This document shows positions 8,196 to 16,233 of a stretch of 64,000 bases of DNA, in pieces. How positions within the stretch are numbered: position 1 is the first letter of the stretch; every line of letters starts with the position of its first letter. A program made the position numbers and the translations under genes. Where the stretch lies: the NCBI GenBank assembly GCA_959026725.1, contig CAUFMG010000002.1, positions 1 through 64,000 on the forward strand, given 5' to 3'. The DNA comes from an uncultured Collinsella sp. Lineage in GTDB: Bacteria > Actinomycetota > Coriobacteriia > Coriobacteriales > Coriobacteriaceae. Under the pieces are notes generated by a model that worked only from the letters and a program-made list of their open reading frames with translations, made no database searches and was not told the origin of the DNA.

Positions 8196-8972
8196 TTAGT
8201 AGCTCACCTGGCAGGGGATGCCGAGGGCGCGCACGCGCGCGGCAATGGCGTCGAGCACCTCGGGTGCTGTCTTGGCAAGGCCGGCGACCGGTGTCTCGCG
8301 CGCTACCGTGTAGATGGTTGCTTCTTGTGGGCGAATGCGCTCAAGCGCCGCGAGCCAGGGGGCAACGTACTCCTCGCCGGTGTTGTCGATGGGCTTGCCC
8401 AGATACTCACCGGTCAAAAAGATCGTCTGGATAATGACATGGCCGTCAAAGCTTGCGAACGTCTCGATCTGGTGCTCGACGTCGTAGGGGCCAACGGGCT
8501 GGTCGAGCAGCTGGATAAACACCGGGTCGACGGTATCGAGCTTAAGAATGTTGTCGTCAACCATCATGAGCGCGTCGTGCACCTGGGGACGGTCGGCGCG
8601 CGTGCCGTTGGAGAGCACGGCGATCTTGGAGTTTGGGGCAAGCTCGTCGCGCAGCGCGACGGCGCCGGCGATGGCCTGCGGAAACTCCGGTGCTGCGGTG
8701 GGCTCGCCGTTGCCTGCGAAAGTGATTACATCGGGGAGCTCGCCCTCGGCTGCCATCTTGCGCAGCTTTGCCTCGAGTGCATCGAGCACCACGGCAGCTG
8801 TGTTATACGATTCGTGGCAGGGGCGCTCGGCATTGAGACCGTTTTCGCAGTATATGCAGTCGAACGTGCAGATTTTGCCGCTGGCCGGCATCATGTTGAC
8901 GCCGAGCGAGAGACCAAGGCGACGGCTGCGAACGGGCCCAAAGATGGGGCTGGCATTCAAAAACGTAGACAT
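8196..8972 (-). CDS. Radical SAM protein
   Basis: A 258-residue radical S-adenosylmethionine enzyme. The [4Fe-4S] motif CTFDCIYC gives Cys35, Cys39 and Cys42 near the N-terminus, followed by a glycine-rich SAM-binding segment (FAGNGEPT) and NGTRAD. The overall form resembles small single-domain proteins of the COG0731 type, whose role is not established. I chose ATG 8972 (MSTFLN) since AGGAG lies 9 nt upstream; the ATG at 8978 would leave only 3 nt. The longer open frame upstream overlaps the plus-strand hydrolase and is rejected. Confidence 0.8.
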   Translation of the reverse strand: MSTFLNASPIFGPVRSRRLGLSLGVNMMPASGKICTFDCIYCENGLNAERPCHESYNTAAVVLDALEAKLRKMAAEGELPDVITFAGNGEPTAAPEFPQAIAGAVALRDELAPNSKIAVLSNGTRADRPQVHDALMMVDDNILKLDTVDPVFIQLLDQPVGPYDVEHQIETFASFDGHVIIQTIFLTGEYLGKPIDNTGEEYVAPWLAALERIRPQEATIYTVARETPVAGLAKTAPEVLDAIAARVRALGIPCQVSY

Positions 8973-9197
8973 AGGCATATGCTCCTCAAGACAATTGTGC
9001 CTAAGCATAGCATCGGCTCCAAAGCAAGGTGCGGGCTCTTGCTTTACAAGTTTCGTTTTTTCACGTCGCTCATGATGCCGTGCCATGAAAAGCCTCGGGT
9101 CGGGTACAGTTAATCTGTTAACAAGGCGTAAGGCAATGCGGGTCCATCCAACCGCACTGACGTGCAACTGGATGAGCATTGATGATGGGGGCACAAC

Positions 9198-9995
9198 ATG
9201 GATTTTACGGTCGAGAATGCGGGCACCACGATTGCCTGTCGCGAATATGCCGGCCCGGATGTGTCGCCTGATACTCCTGCCTTGGTGTGCGTGCACGGCG
9301 CTTGTGTCGACGGCACATTTTTTGACGGTATCGCTTGTGAGCTCAGTCGCAACTACCGCGTAATTGCTTACGACCGCCGCGGCTGCGGTGACAGCAGCGA
9401 TGCGGCAGACGACAGCTATGATCTTGCCGCTCAGGCCGCCGACCTGCAAGCCGTGATCGAACACGTTGGCGCTCCGACAAATGTGCTTGCGCATAGCGCC
9501 GGTACGTTGGTGGCGCTGGAGCTTCTTCGCACCGAACCCCATCTCGTCGCCCGTGCGATTCTGCATGAGCCGGCTGTGTCGGCCGAAGGCGTCGGTATGG
9601 GCGCAGCTCCGGTTTTGCTCGATATGATTGCGGCTGGAAAGGTTTCAAGGGCGCTCCGGCTTTTCTTGGGAGCCCTCGGCGACTTGGACCCCGAGGCTCC
9701 TGGGACGACCGAGGCAGAAGCCAAGCATGCCCTACGCAATGGTCGTTGCTTTATGGCCAATGAATACGGAACAAATATGACATATGCTCCCGACTGGGAG
9801 CGCGCCCGCGCGTCAAAGGCAGTGTCGGCCGTGTTTTTGGGCGAGCTTTCGGTCGATACACCCCGCGAGGCTGGTACGCGAGCGGCTGCCGAATATCTCG
9901 ATTGCCCCCTTGTGACGATCCCGGGCGCGCATAACGGTTTGCGCGATCGCCCCGTTACGGCGGCAAACGCCGTTCGCGATGTCTTGGAGCGTTAG
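9198..9995 (+). CDS. Alpha/beta hydrolase
   Basis: A 265-residue soluble alpha/beta-hydrolase fold protein. Visible are the oxyanion strand CVHGACVDG (31-39), the nucleophile elbow AHSAGT with Ser100, and a late catalytic His in PGAHNG near residue 247. It is probably an esterase, lipase or peptidase-like hydrolase of small substrates; the substrate is not predictable. It is transcribed divergently from the radical SAM gene. Confidence 0.85.
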   Translation: MDFTVENAGTTIACREYAGPDVSPDTPALVCVHGACVDGTFFDGIACELSRNYRVIAYDRRGCGDSSDAADDSYDLAAQAADLQAVIEHVGAPTNVLAHSAGTLVALELLRTEPHLVARAILHEPAVSAEGVGMGAAPVLLDMIAAGKVSRALRLFLGALGDLDPEAPGTTEAEAKHALRNGRCFMANEYGTNMTYAPDWERARASKAVSAVFLGELSVDTPREAGTRAAAEYLDCPLVTIPGAHNGLRDRPVTAANAVRDVLER

Positions 9996-10206
9996 AACGC
10001 TCGATGACCTGCGGGGAGGGGGACTGTTAGCGTTTCGTCATTGTTAACGAATGCGCCCATAACCGCGCGCCCGCGGCTCCATTACCACCGTTTGCCAGGT
10101 CATAAAAATGTAACAGCATTCACGTGCTTACCTGCATCGGCAAGGTGTTACCCTTGTAGCATTTGGAACCCACCGCTACCATGCGAAACTATCGAAAGGG
10201 CCCCAT

Positions 10207-12087
10207 ATGCTCAATAATCACGAGGTCAATCTAACCGACGAGGAGGCTGCCGCTGAGGTCGCCCGCGTCGCGAAGACCTACCCCGTGGTGCGTTTGCTGT
10301 CGGCCGATCAGATTAAGAGCGAGCCTAACTGCCTGCTCGCCGGCGATCGCTGCCCTTGTCTGCGTCAGTCGAGTCTTGAGGCTTTGGCAGACTCCGATGA
10401 GGTGTCGGAGCAACTGCTCAACGATGGTGTTGAGTACCGCGCTCGCCTACGCCCTCTAAAGGTCGAGGGTGAGCCTCGTGTCTTGCTGATGGTGCGTCCG
10501 ATCGATGAACAAGAGGCTGCAGAAGAGGACCTTGTCTACACCGACGTGCTGACGAGTGTGCGCAATCGCCGATATTACGAGGAAAAGCTCCGTAGCGCCC
10601 GCATGAAGGCCGGCGTTGCGGTGATCGACCTTGATGATTTTAGGGTCTTCAACGATACGTGTGGCCGTCATGCCGGCGACCTTGCGCTCGGTGCCGTGGC
10701 GACGGCCATACGCAGCGGAATTCGTTCGACTGACGAGCTTGTACGCTATGGCTGCGACAAATTTGTGGTCGTCATGCCCAATATTCCCTCCGATGACTTC
10801 ACCCGTCGCCTGCATCAGGTGTCCGATGCCGTTCGTGCCACGATTGTTCCGGGCCATGAGTACGTGAGCTTGACGGCATGTGTTGGTGGCGTTCGCATTC
10901 ATGGCGAGACGGTCGATGAGGGAGTTGGCCGCGCTGTCCAGTTATTGAGCCGCGCTAAGGCAAAAGCCGGTACGGTCGTGACCGATGCCGATTCCATCGA
11001 AGCCTTCCAAAGCGAAAAGCCTTTGGTGCTTATTGTTGATGACTCCGAGATGAACCGAGCCATTCTCAACGAGATGCTCAAGGACGAGTATTGCATCCTC
11101 GAGGCCGACAACGGTCGTACGGCGCTCGATATGGTCGACCGCTATGGCGATGAGTTGTCGCTCGTGCTGCTGGACATTGTCCTGCCGGGCGTGAGCGGCT
11201 TTGAGGTACTGGCCGATCTGTCGCGCCGATCGGTTGTTGACAATCTGCCTGTCATCATGATTTCGAGCGAAGAATCCGACGATGTGGTTCTGCGTGCGTA
11301 CGAGCTGGGCGCCTCGGACTATATCAGCCGCCCGTTTGACGCCCGTGTCGTGCGCCGTCGTGTAAGCAACACTATCCGTCTGTACGCCAAGCAGCGCCGC
11401 CTGACGAGCCTGCTGTCCCAGCAGTACAACGAGCGCGTCAAGAACAGTCGCATGCTCATCGACATCATGGCCGGTGTCATGGAACTTCGCAATGGCGAGA
11501 GCGGCAGGCACGTTACGAATATCGAAAAGCTGACCGAGCTGCTGCTTGGCTGTCTGGTCCAGCGTAGCGACACGATCTCCCTCGACAATGAGGAGCGCTC
11601 CACGATTGCCCTGGCTTCGGCGCTGCACGATATCGGCAAGATGGCGATTGACGATGCGATCCTCAACAAACCCGGGCGCCTTACGCCCGAGGAGTTCGAG
11701 ATTATGAAGACGCATACCACGATCGGTGCCGACATGTTGCTTGAGCTGGGCCGCCATCACGTCGGCAATGCGCTTATGGAATATGCGTACCAGATTGCGC
11801 GTTGGCATCACGAGCGCTGGGACGGCAAGGGCTATCCCGATGGCCTTAAGGGCGACGAGATTCCCATTGCCGCGCAGGTGGTCTCGGTGGCCGACGTGTA
11901 CGATGCCCTGACGAGCGTGCGCGTGTACAAGGACGCTATCCCGCACGAGGAAGCGATCAAGATGGTTCTGGACGGTAAGTGCGGCACCTTTAACCCGTTG
12001 CTGCTCGACTGTTTGCTCGAGGTGCAAGACCAAATTGCCGAGACATTGGCACGCCCCGCCGATGTCGTCGCGTTTCCTACGATTTAG
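10207..12087 (+). CDS. Degenerate GGDEF - receiver - HD-GYP signalling protein
   Basis: A 626-residue cytoplasmic protein with three domains. Residues about 110-265 are GGDEF-like, but the active-site signature reads RYGCDKF (near 178) instead of RYGGDEF, so cyclase activity is unlikely. Residues about 275-395 are a response-regulator receiver with a phosphoacceptor Asp in LLLDIVLPG (near 321). Residues about 415-610 are an HD-GYP domain with intact HDIGK (near 474) and GKGYPDG (near 539), typical of cyclic-di-GMP phosphodiesterases. The next gene encodes an HPt protein, likely its phosphodonor or acceptor. GAAAGGG precedes the ATG. Confidence 0.9.
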   Translation: MLNNHEVNLTDEEAAAEVARVAKTYPVVRLLSADQIKSEPNCLLAGDRCPCLRQSSLEALADSDEVSEQLLNDGVEYRARLRPLKVEGEPRVLLMVRPIDEQEAAEEDLVYTDVLTSVRNRRYYEEKLRSARMKAGVAVIDLDDFRVFNDTCGRHAGDLALGAVATAIRSGIRSTDELVRYGCDKFVVVMPNIPSDDFTRRLHQVSDAVRATIVPGHEYVSLTACVGGVRIHGETVDEGVGRAVQLLSRAKAKAGTVVTDADSIEAFQSEKPLVLIVDDSEMNRAILNEMLKDEYCILEADNGRTALDMVDRYGDELSLVLLDIVLPGVSGFEVLADLSRRSVVDNLPVIMISSEESDDVVLRAYELGASDYISRPFDARVVRRRVSNTIRLYAKQRRLTSLLSQQYNERVKNSRMLIDIMAGVMELRNGESGRHVTNIEKLTELLLGCLVQRSDTISLDNEERSTIALASALHDIGKMAIDDAILNKPGRLTPEEFEIMKTHTTIGADMLLELGRHHVGNALMEYAYQIARWHHERWDGKGYPDGLKGDEIPIAAQVVSVADVYDALTSVRVYKDAIPHEEAIKMVLDGKCGTFNPLLLDCLLEVQDQIAETLARPADVVAFPTI

Positions 12088-12111
12088 TTTGACCAAAGGA
12101 GTTTTTAATCC

Positions 12112-12468
12112 ATGATTTCCATGCGTGAGGCGTATGAGAAGATCGGCGCTAATTATGATGACGCGTGCGCTCGGCTGATGGGCGGGGAAATGCTTGCCCG
12201 CTTTGCCCTCAAGTTTTTGGATGACGAGAGCATGGACAAGCTGGAGGCCGCCATGGCGGCGGGAGACGCCGAAGGTGCGTTTATGGCAGCGCACACGCTC
12301 AAGGGCGTGAGCCAGAACCTGGGATTTGATAATCTGTACGAGCCGGCGGTCGTGGTGACCGAGGCGTTGCGCGGCGCCGATGCCGTTGACGGCGCTCGCG
12401 AGGGAATGCATGCGTTGCAGCGGCAATATGCGGCCACGTTGTCGGCCCTGCGCGAGGCGGGCGAATAA
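12112..12468 (+). CDS. Histidine phosphotransfer (HPt) domain protein
   Basis: A 118-residue stand-alone HPt protein. The motif AAHTLKGVSQNLGF carries the phosphorylatable His61 on a helical bundle. It starts 24 nt after the signalling gene with a clear AAAGGAG site, so the two are probably co-transcribed and form a phosphorelay branch. No histidine kinase is in the window. Confidence 0.9.
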   Translation: MISMREAYEKIGANYDDACARLMGGEMLARFALKFLDDESMDKLEAAMAAGDAEGAFMAAHTLKGVSQNLGFDNLYEPAVVVTEALRGADAVDGAREGMHALQRQYAATLSALREAGE

Positions 12469-12492
12469 GAGCTTGCGAGCCTTGATGACTAT

Positions 12493-12556
12493 GAGAGTGG
12501 ATAATCTCCCGTTTTAGGCCCGGTGGTGGCCTCGAAGTGGGAGATTATCCACTCTC
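12493..12556. repeat. Palindromic hairpin repeat, family B
   Basis: Perfect 18-bp arms GAGAGTGGATAATCTCCC (12493-12510) and complement (12539-12556) surround a loop of 28 nt. A fragment of the same outer motif, TCCACTCTCACC, follows at 12577-12588. It is located 25 bp after the HPt stop codon, consistent with a 3'-end hairpin. Confidence 0.8.
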
Positions 12557-12644
12557 GTTCGATACGTGTCCAAAAATCCACTCTCACCCCTTCTGATTAG
12601 TGAATGGGCTATGCGCACCGGCGGGGCTTTCCGCATGCAATCAA

Positions 12645-12678
12645 TATCGTTGTTCGATAAACTGTTCGAATAACGATA
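12645..12678. promoter_or_regulatory. Probable operator upstream of the DUF2975/HTH pair
   Basis: TATCGTTGTTCGA and the complement of TATCGTTATTCGA form an inverted repeat with 12 of 13 matches and an 8-nt spacer. TGTTCGA also occurs twice as a direct repeat 12 bp apart. The position, 21 bp before the first gene, fits autoregulation by the HTH protein encoded second; this is inference. Confidence 0.55.
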
Positions 12679-12698
12679 GAGTCGATGAGGGTGAGTGT

Positions 12699-13259
12699 AT
12701 GTCTAACAGCGTTCAGCGTATGGCCAAAGCGGGCGAAAATATCAGGAAGCTTGGCTTTTGCATGGCAGCCGTTTTTGCAGGGATGCTCGTCGCTTTTGCC
12801 GCGTTGGTTGTTTACGTGATCTGGTATGCGGTTGCAAACGTTGCTTCTGTCGATTCTTTCGGCGTCGTGACGCTTCTCGATGGCGGGTGCATCGTTATCC
12901 CAAGCGGACTGTGCCTGGCACTTGTCGTGGGTATTTCGCTTGTCGTTCTGTGTGGGATCAGCCGTAACATCTCGCGAGGCGTCTCGCCCTTTACCAAGAC
13001 GCATGTGCGGCTTATCCGTGTTCTTGCGCTTGCCTTTGCTGTTAACGCCGCGGTTTCGCTTATTGGTGCCTACGGATCGGTCAATCTTACCATTGGTGGG
13101 CTGGAGCTTTACGTCGTGCCTCATTCCTTCGTTATTGAGATTTGCCAAGGCGTTGCCTTTGATGCGGGGTCGCTTATCGGCGCGGCTGTCTGTCTGTGTA
13201 TCTCGGTGATCTGGAGTTATGCCTCGCTGCTCCAAGAGCAGTCTGACGAGCTTGTGTAG
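12699..13259 (+). CDS. DUF2975-like membrane protein
   Basis: A 186-residue protein with four predicted membrane helices and a central segment ISRGVSPFTKTHVRLIR resembling DUF2975 proteins. ATG 12699 (MSNSVQRM) follows GATGAGGGTGAG; the longer upstream frame overlaps the operator and lacks a site. DUF2975 genes are commonly paired with a small HTH gene, as here (8 nt gap). Its function is unknown. Confidence 0.75.
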   Translation: MSNSVQRMAKAGENIRKLGFCMAAVFAGMLVAFAALVVYVIWYAVANVASVDSFGVVTLLDGGCIVIPSGLCLALVVGISLVVLCGISRNISRGVSPFTKTHVRLIRVLALAFAVNAAVSLIGAYGSVNLTIGGLELYVVPHSFVIEICQGVAFDAGSLIGAAVCLCISVIWSYASLLQEQSDELV

Positions 13260-13267
13260 GAGGAAGC

Positions 13268-13597
13268 ATGAGCTATCTCATCATCGAGCTTGAGACGCAG
13301 CTGCTTAAGACCGGAAAGACCAGTGCTGATCTGATTCGTGCCACGGGGCATACTCCGGCTAATATTTCTAAGCTAAGAAACGGAAAAATTAAAGCTATTC
13401 GCCTTAAGACGCTTCTCGATATTTGCGATGAACTTGACTGTCAACCGGGAGATATTATTCGGCGGGTGAGTGAGAAAGAGCTTGAGGAGCTGATTGTCGA
13501 GCGCGCAAAAAATGTCGTGAGGCAGATGCGGGATGGTGGAGGCAACGAGGCGTCGCTTCCGACATCAGTCTTCGCTGTCGATTTGAGTGACGAGTAG
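13268..13597 (+). CDS. Small XRE/YozG-type HTH regulator
   Basis: A 109-residue DNA-binding protein. The helix-turn-helix covers about residues 14-62, including TGHTPANISKLRNGKIKAIRL and LLDICDELDCQPGDII, typical of the small YozG-type regulators found with DUF2975. A charged C-terminal tail of about 40 residues follows. Preceded by GTAGGAGGAAGC. Likely regulates its own operon through the palindrome at 12645-12678. Confidence 0.85.
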   Translation: MSYLIIELETQLLKTGKTSADLIRATGHTPANISKLRNGKIKAIRLKTLLDICDELDCQPGDIIRRVSEKELEELIVERAKNVVRQMRDGGGNEASLPTSVFAVDLSDE

Positions 13598-13631
13598 CTT
13601 AAGGCGAACAACTAAAACGAAGTATCAGCGT

Positions 13632-13665
13632 GAAGGGACCCGTGTCTAACACGGGTCCCTTCTTT
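13632..13665 (+). terminator. Intrinsic terminator of the DUF2975/HTH operon
   Basis: Perfect 13-bp stem GAAGGGACCCGTG / CACGGGTCCCTTC with a 5-nt loop, followed by TTTT. Confidence 0.9.
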
Positions 13666-13674
13666 TAGATTATC

Positions 13675-13707
13675 TTGACAAATATGTGTTATCGGAAAAC
13701 AATAACA
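13675..13707 (+). promoter_or_regulatory. Promoter and possible operator of the ABC exporter operon
   Basis: A perfect -35 TTGACA (13675-13680), a 17-bp spacer and AACAAT as -10 (13698-13703). TGTTAT (13687-13692) and ATAACA (13702-13707) form an inverted repeat over the spacer and -10, a possible repressor site. Confidence 0.6.
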
Positions 13708-13741
13708 ACCATGGAAAACGATAAAAGAAAGAAGGAACGAT

Positions 13742-13780
13742 ATGAGCGGTTTTCTATCAAGCAGAACGGGGGTCCAATGA
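13742..13780 (+). CDS. 12-codon leader ORF upstream of the ABC ATPase
   Basis: ATG 13742 is preceded by AAAGAAGGAACGAT, the best ribosome binding site in the operon, and encodes MSGFLSSRTGVQ. Its TGA overlaps the ATG of the ATPase gene (ATGA at 13777-13780), so translation of the exporter is probably coupled to the leader. The ATPase's own site (GGGGGT, 4 nt away) is poor. It could be a regulatory leader peptide or simply a ribosome-loading device. Confidence 0.5.
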   Translation: MSGFLSSRTGVQ

Positions 13781-14502
13781 ACGCATCAGCGATAAAGTTA
13801 TCAAAAGTTTCAAAACGCTACGGGAAACGGCACGTTTTGCATGACGTTTCCTTCGAGGTGCATCAGTCTGAGCTCTGTGCCCTTGTCGGTGCAAACGGTG
13901 CGGGCAAAAGCACGCTTATTAAAATCGTCTTGGGCCTCTGCGAGCCATCTTCGGGGAGCGTGGAGCTCTTTGGAGGCAAATCAAAAAGAGAGCTTGGCCT
14001 GATGCGGACGCGTGTCGGCTATGTGCCAGATTCCAGCGGAGCATACCAATCCCTCAGTGCGGTTGAGAATCTTCAAATCCGATGTTTGGAATGGGGGCTT
14101 GATGCGAATCGTGAGATTCCTCGCGTTTTGAGCCTAGTCGGGCTGGACGTCGAAGAGAAAAAGAGCGTGAGCAGTTTTTCTCTTGGAATGAAACGGCGGC
14201 TGGATATAGCTACGGCTTTGTTGGGTGACACCGATCTGCTTATTTTTGATGAGCCAGCAAACGGGTTGGACCCGCTGGGCATCGAGAGTATATGGGCCCT
14301 TATCGGTCGATTGAATCGAGAACAGGGTAAGACCATGCTCATCTCTAGCCATGATTTGGATGAGTTGGCATCGGTTGCAACAAGCTGCCTGTTTCTTCAT
14401 GACGGCGAACTGCTGAAAAAGGAATCGATGGACGTCATAAGGGATGAGGCGTCGTCCCTAAAAGAGTATTACAGGCGCTTGATGAAGGCGGTCTCGCTAT
14501 GA
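13777..14502 (+). CDS. ABC transporter ATP-binding protein (exporter type)
   Basis: A 241-residue ATPase counted from ATG 13777 (MNASAIKL). Walker A is GANGAGKST, the signature is a variant FSLGMKRRLDIATALL, and Walker B is LLIFDEPANGLDP followed by the H-loop ISSHDLDEL. It resembles BcrA/lantibiotic-immunity type exporters. A longer frame reaches 13675 but has no ribosome site. The gene is more A+T-rich than its neighbours, hinting at acquisition. It overlaps the first permease by 4 nt. Confidence 0.85.
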   Translation: MNASAIKLSKVSKRYGKRHVLHDVSFEVHQSELCALVGANGAGKSTLIKIVLGLCEPSSGSVELFGGKSKRELGLMRTRVGYVPDSSGAYQSLSAVENLQIRCLEWGLDANREIPRVLSLVGLDVEEKKSVSSFSLGMKRRLDIATALLGDTDLLIFDEPANGLDPLGIESIWALIGRLNREQGKTMLISSHDLDELASVATSCLFLHDGELLKKESMDVIRDEASSLKEYYRRLMKAVSL

Positions 14503-15323
14503 AGCGGGCGATCCATCCCGTAAAGGCAGATATGATGCGTTTGCACAGGATGTTTCCGGCGAAGTTTGGTCTTGCGCTTATGCTGGCGTTCGGCCTTCTC
14601 TTCGGTGTCTTTCTAAAAAACGGAACAACGTTGCTCGCCTTTGGCAATAGCGTTTTTGGGGAGGATATTGGTTTCTGCTGGAATGTAATCGATCCTTCTG
14701 CACCCGATAAGTCTCTTGTGCGCAGTGCTTTTGCCGGCACATCTCTGTTCGTTCCGCTCATCGTTTGCCTGGCGATTTTACAGGAGCGCGGCTATGAAGA
14801 GGGATACCGAATTTCTTCAGCAAGAGGTCTTACCCGCTTTAATGGAGTCCTAGCACATGTGCTTTCGTCTGCTTTAATAATTGGCGCAGCATATAGTGCG
14901 CTTTGCCTTCTTCTTTTTGCAATAGCCATAATACGTGGTGGGCAAAGCTGTACGCACGACATGCTGGCTGCATTTTTGCCTGCGATGATGATCAATGCCG
15001 TATTGGTGATATCGGTTGCTCTGGAGACGGTGACCATCTATCGGATTACAGACAGCGCTGTATTGAGCGGGGCTGCGATAATTATCGGATTTGTCATGAG
15101 CTTGACGCTCTACGGAACCCTCCTTCAGGCGCCCATACCATCCTTGCGATGGATCTTCTTTCTTCCGGGGCCGTACCTTGGAGTCGGATGTGCCCTTGGG
15201 TATAGCGATATGGGGCAGCTGACACTTTTGGGATATGGCGCGGCAGCCAGCTGTCTATCGGTATTGATTTACGCTCTCGTGAGCTTTTGTGCTGGGGGTG
15301 TGCTCAATGGCTCGTCAGACTAG
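14499..15323 (+). CDS. ABC exporter permease, first subunit
   Basis: A 274-residue protein with about six hydrophobic segments and no soluble domain, fitting the ABC-2/bacitracin-type permease class. It starts with ATGA overlapping the ATPase stop. Probably pairs with the next permease and the ATPase to export or flip a peptide or lipid-like compound; the substrate is unknown. Confidence 0.7.
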   Translation: MKRAIHPVKADMMRLHRMFPAKFGLALMLAFGLLFGVFLKNGTTLLAFGNSVFGEDIGFCWNVIDPSAPDKSLVRSAFAGTSLFVPLIVCLAILQERGYEEGYRISSARGLTRFNGVLAHVLSSALIIGAAYSALCLLLFAIAIIRGGQSCTHDMLAAFLPAMMINAVLVISVALETVTIYRITDSAVLSGAAIIIGFVMSLTLYGTLLQAPIPSLRWIFFLPGPYLGVGCALGYSDMGQLTLLGYGAAASCLSVLIYALVSFCAGGVLNGSSD

Positions 15324-16125
15324 AAGATTCCTTCATTCAGAATTGAAGCATGTGAGCAAATGGACGTACGCCTTAATCCTGGTAATTTATGCGTGCATGG
15401 TGGTATTGCAGCTTAATTCTTTCCCGATGTGGTTCTGTAGCCTCCGTGAGAACAGTTTCTTGGGCTTTTTCCCAGACCCGACGCTTCGGCTATCGGCAGA
15501 GGATGCCCTTCTATTTGGTAATGCAGAGGTTTTTCGCGGTCTGCTGTTCAACGTAGCCCCGTTGGCTCATGCATTGTTCTTTCCGTTCATCGCGGCTTGC
15601 ATTGTGCCACGCTTTGTCAGTTCGGGCTTTATTGAGGAACCGTGGGGGTTGTCAGAGGCTCGGGGAGGGAAGCGTGTGTGCGCTATCGTTGCGCGAGCGG
15701 TGCTGTCTTCTTTTGCCCTTTTGGGCGCGTTTATCCTGTCGAGTGTCGTTTTGTACTGTCTTAACTGCGTAATCGTTTTAGATGCTCAACAGTATTTCAA
15801 CCTGAATATTTTTTGCTATCGACTTCTTCTGGCGAGTGTCGTCTGCCTTGCATACGTGGTCTCTTGCGTGATTGCCGTTTCCTATTTTGGGTCCGGCTTC
15901 GGTCCAATTGGCATGCTGCTGCTTGTCAACGTTGTAGCGATCTACATACAGCTCGGGGCCAACTCCATGCTTCCGCTTCCAGCCTCGATGCTCATGTGGA
16001 TTTGTGGCGTGACCCCGTTGGGGAATGGTCAATGCGCCTCGATTCTAATTGACTGCCTAATCAACGTAGCAAGCGTTTTTGCCATTTGCTTTACCGTAGA
16101 CCGATTGCAGTCGAGATTTCTTTGA
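15307..16125 (+). CDS. ABC exporter permease, second subunit
   Basis: A 272-residue multi-pass membrane protein starting at ATG 15307 (MARQTRRF), overlapping the previous gene by 17 nt. It has a large extracytoplasmic loop after helix 1 and about six helices in total. No residues identify a substrate. The operon ends 40 bp later in a strong hairpin. Confidence 0.7.
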   Translation: MARQTRRFLHSELKHVSKWTYALILVIYACMVVLQLNSFPMWFCSLRENSFLGFFPDPTLRLSAEDALLFGNAEVFRGLLFNVAPLAHALFFPFIAACIVPRFVSSGFIEEPWGLSEARGGKRVCAIVARAVLSSFALLGAFILSSVVLYCLNCVIVLDAQQYFNLNIFCYRLLLASVVCLAYVVSCVIAVSYFGSGFGPIGMLLLVNVVAIYIQLGANSMLPLPASMLMWICGVTPLGNGQCASILIDCLINVASVFAICFTVDRLQSRFL

Positions 16126-16164
16126 TAGTTTGTGAGGGATAAACATACCGAGCATACCAAATAC

Positions 16165-16198
16165 GGGGGGCGGGCACCGTGGCTGGTGTCCGCCCCCC
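16165..16198. terminator. Strong hairpin terminator between convergent operons
   Basis: GGGGGGCGGGCACC pairs with GGTGTCCGCCCCCC around a 6-nt loop. It lies between the exporter operon (plus) and the glutamate uptake operon (minus) and may serve both, though the T-tracts are short. Confidence 0.7.
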
Positions 16199-16233
16199 TG
16201 GCATGGAAGGTTTAAGCCTGTGTGATTCGCGAG

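Noticed and set aside
8979..9566. N-terminal extension of the radical SAM ORF
   Set aside because: It runs antisense through the alpha/beta hydrolase and lacks a ribosome site; AGGAG supports the start near 8972.
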